Positions 63,904-64,000 of a DNA stretch of 64,000 nucleotides are shown piece after piece. How positions within the stretch are numbered: the stretch's first letter is position 1; each line of letters starts with the position of its first letter. Made by a program: the position numbers and the translations under genes. The stretch covers positions 5,084,001 to 5,148,000 of the forward strand of contig CM066291.1 in the NCBI GenBank assembly GCA_033816765.1, written 5' to 3'. This DNA is from Nothopassalora personata. Lineage: Eukaryota; Ascomycota; Dothideomycetes; Mycosphaerellales; Mycosphaerellaceae. Under the pieces are notes generated by a model that was not told the DNA's origin, did not search any database, and worked only from the letters and a program-made list of their open reading frames with translations.

Positions 63904-64000
63904 ACAAACGCTGGTTCTTCCACCAGCTTCCACTTGGTACTATCTGAATAGAATTACAGCCCGATCGTCGTACTTTGACGTTATACGTAGATGTATGACG

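Overview
The window looks like chromosomal DNA of a filamentous ascomycete fungus, most likely a Dothideomycete; I infer the class from overall style and did not test it. Protein genes are compact. Introns are mostly short (49-70 bp, with GT..AG ends and CTAAC/CTGAC-like branch sites; a few reach 125-167 bp). Gene products are typical of ascomycetes: a MetR/Cys-3 bZIP regulator, a Zn2Cys6 regulator of UPC2 type, and a peptide N-glycosidase A. Repeat relics carry in-frame TAG/TAA stops of the kind left by repeat-induced point mutation (RIP).

Layout. 0-5 kb: the 3' end of mitochondrial methionyl-tRNA formyltransferase, two decayed coding relics, and a berberine-bridge-type flavoprotein on the minus strand. 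5.5-7.4 kb: an aldehyde dehydrogenase whose first exon looks damaged. 9.0-9.8 kb: a mitochondrial DUF1279/FAM210-like membrane protein. 11.7-14.5 kb: a small conserved hypothetical gene and a PNGase A-like glycoprotein amidase. 14.5-22.6 kb is gene-poor. 22.6-28.4 kb: a large JmjC/zinc-finger chromatin protein, divergent from COQ2 of ubiquinone synthesis.

29-47 kb is an accessory region. It holds hypothetical genes, a frameshifted multi-repeat cysteine-rich (PAN/Apple-like) pseudogene, a RIP-mutated copia-type gag relic, a broken Hsp70-like ATPase gene, and four diverged copies of an unrecognised family. That family has a short domain ending in a W/F-x-RGS-type motif followed by a disordered, NLS-bearing tail.

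49-53 kb: the MetR/Cys-3 sulfur regulator and a 2OG-Fe(II) oxygenase gene interrupted by a single extra G. 53.3-56.7 kb: a tandem array of six related F-box-like small genes on the minus strand, three of them truncated or broken. 57-64 kb: a mitochondrial J-protein, a TA-flanked MITE with a second decayed copy at 48.3 kb, a Zn2Cys6 regulator, and a protein with two GRF-type zinc ribbons.

The housekeeping genes share a mitochondrial flavour (formyltransferase, DUF1279, COQ2, J-protein) but are unlinked in strand and spacing, so I see no operon-like or classical biosynthetic cluster. The main novelty candidates are the two decaying paralog clusters, the MITE family, and the homopolymer-associated frameshifts.
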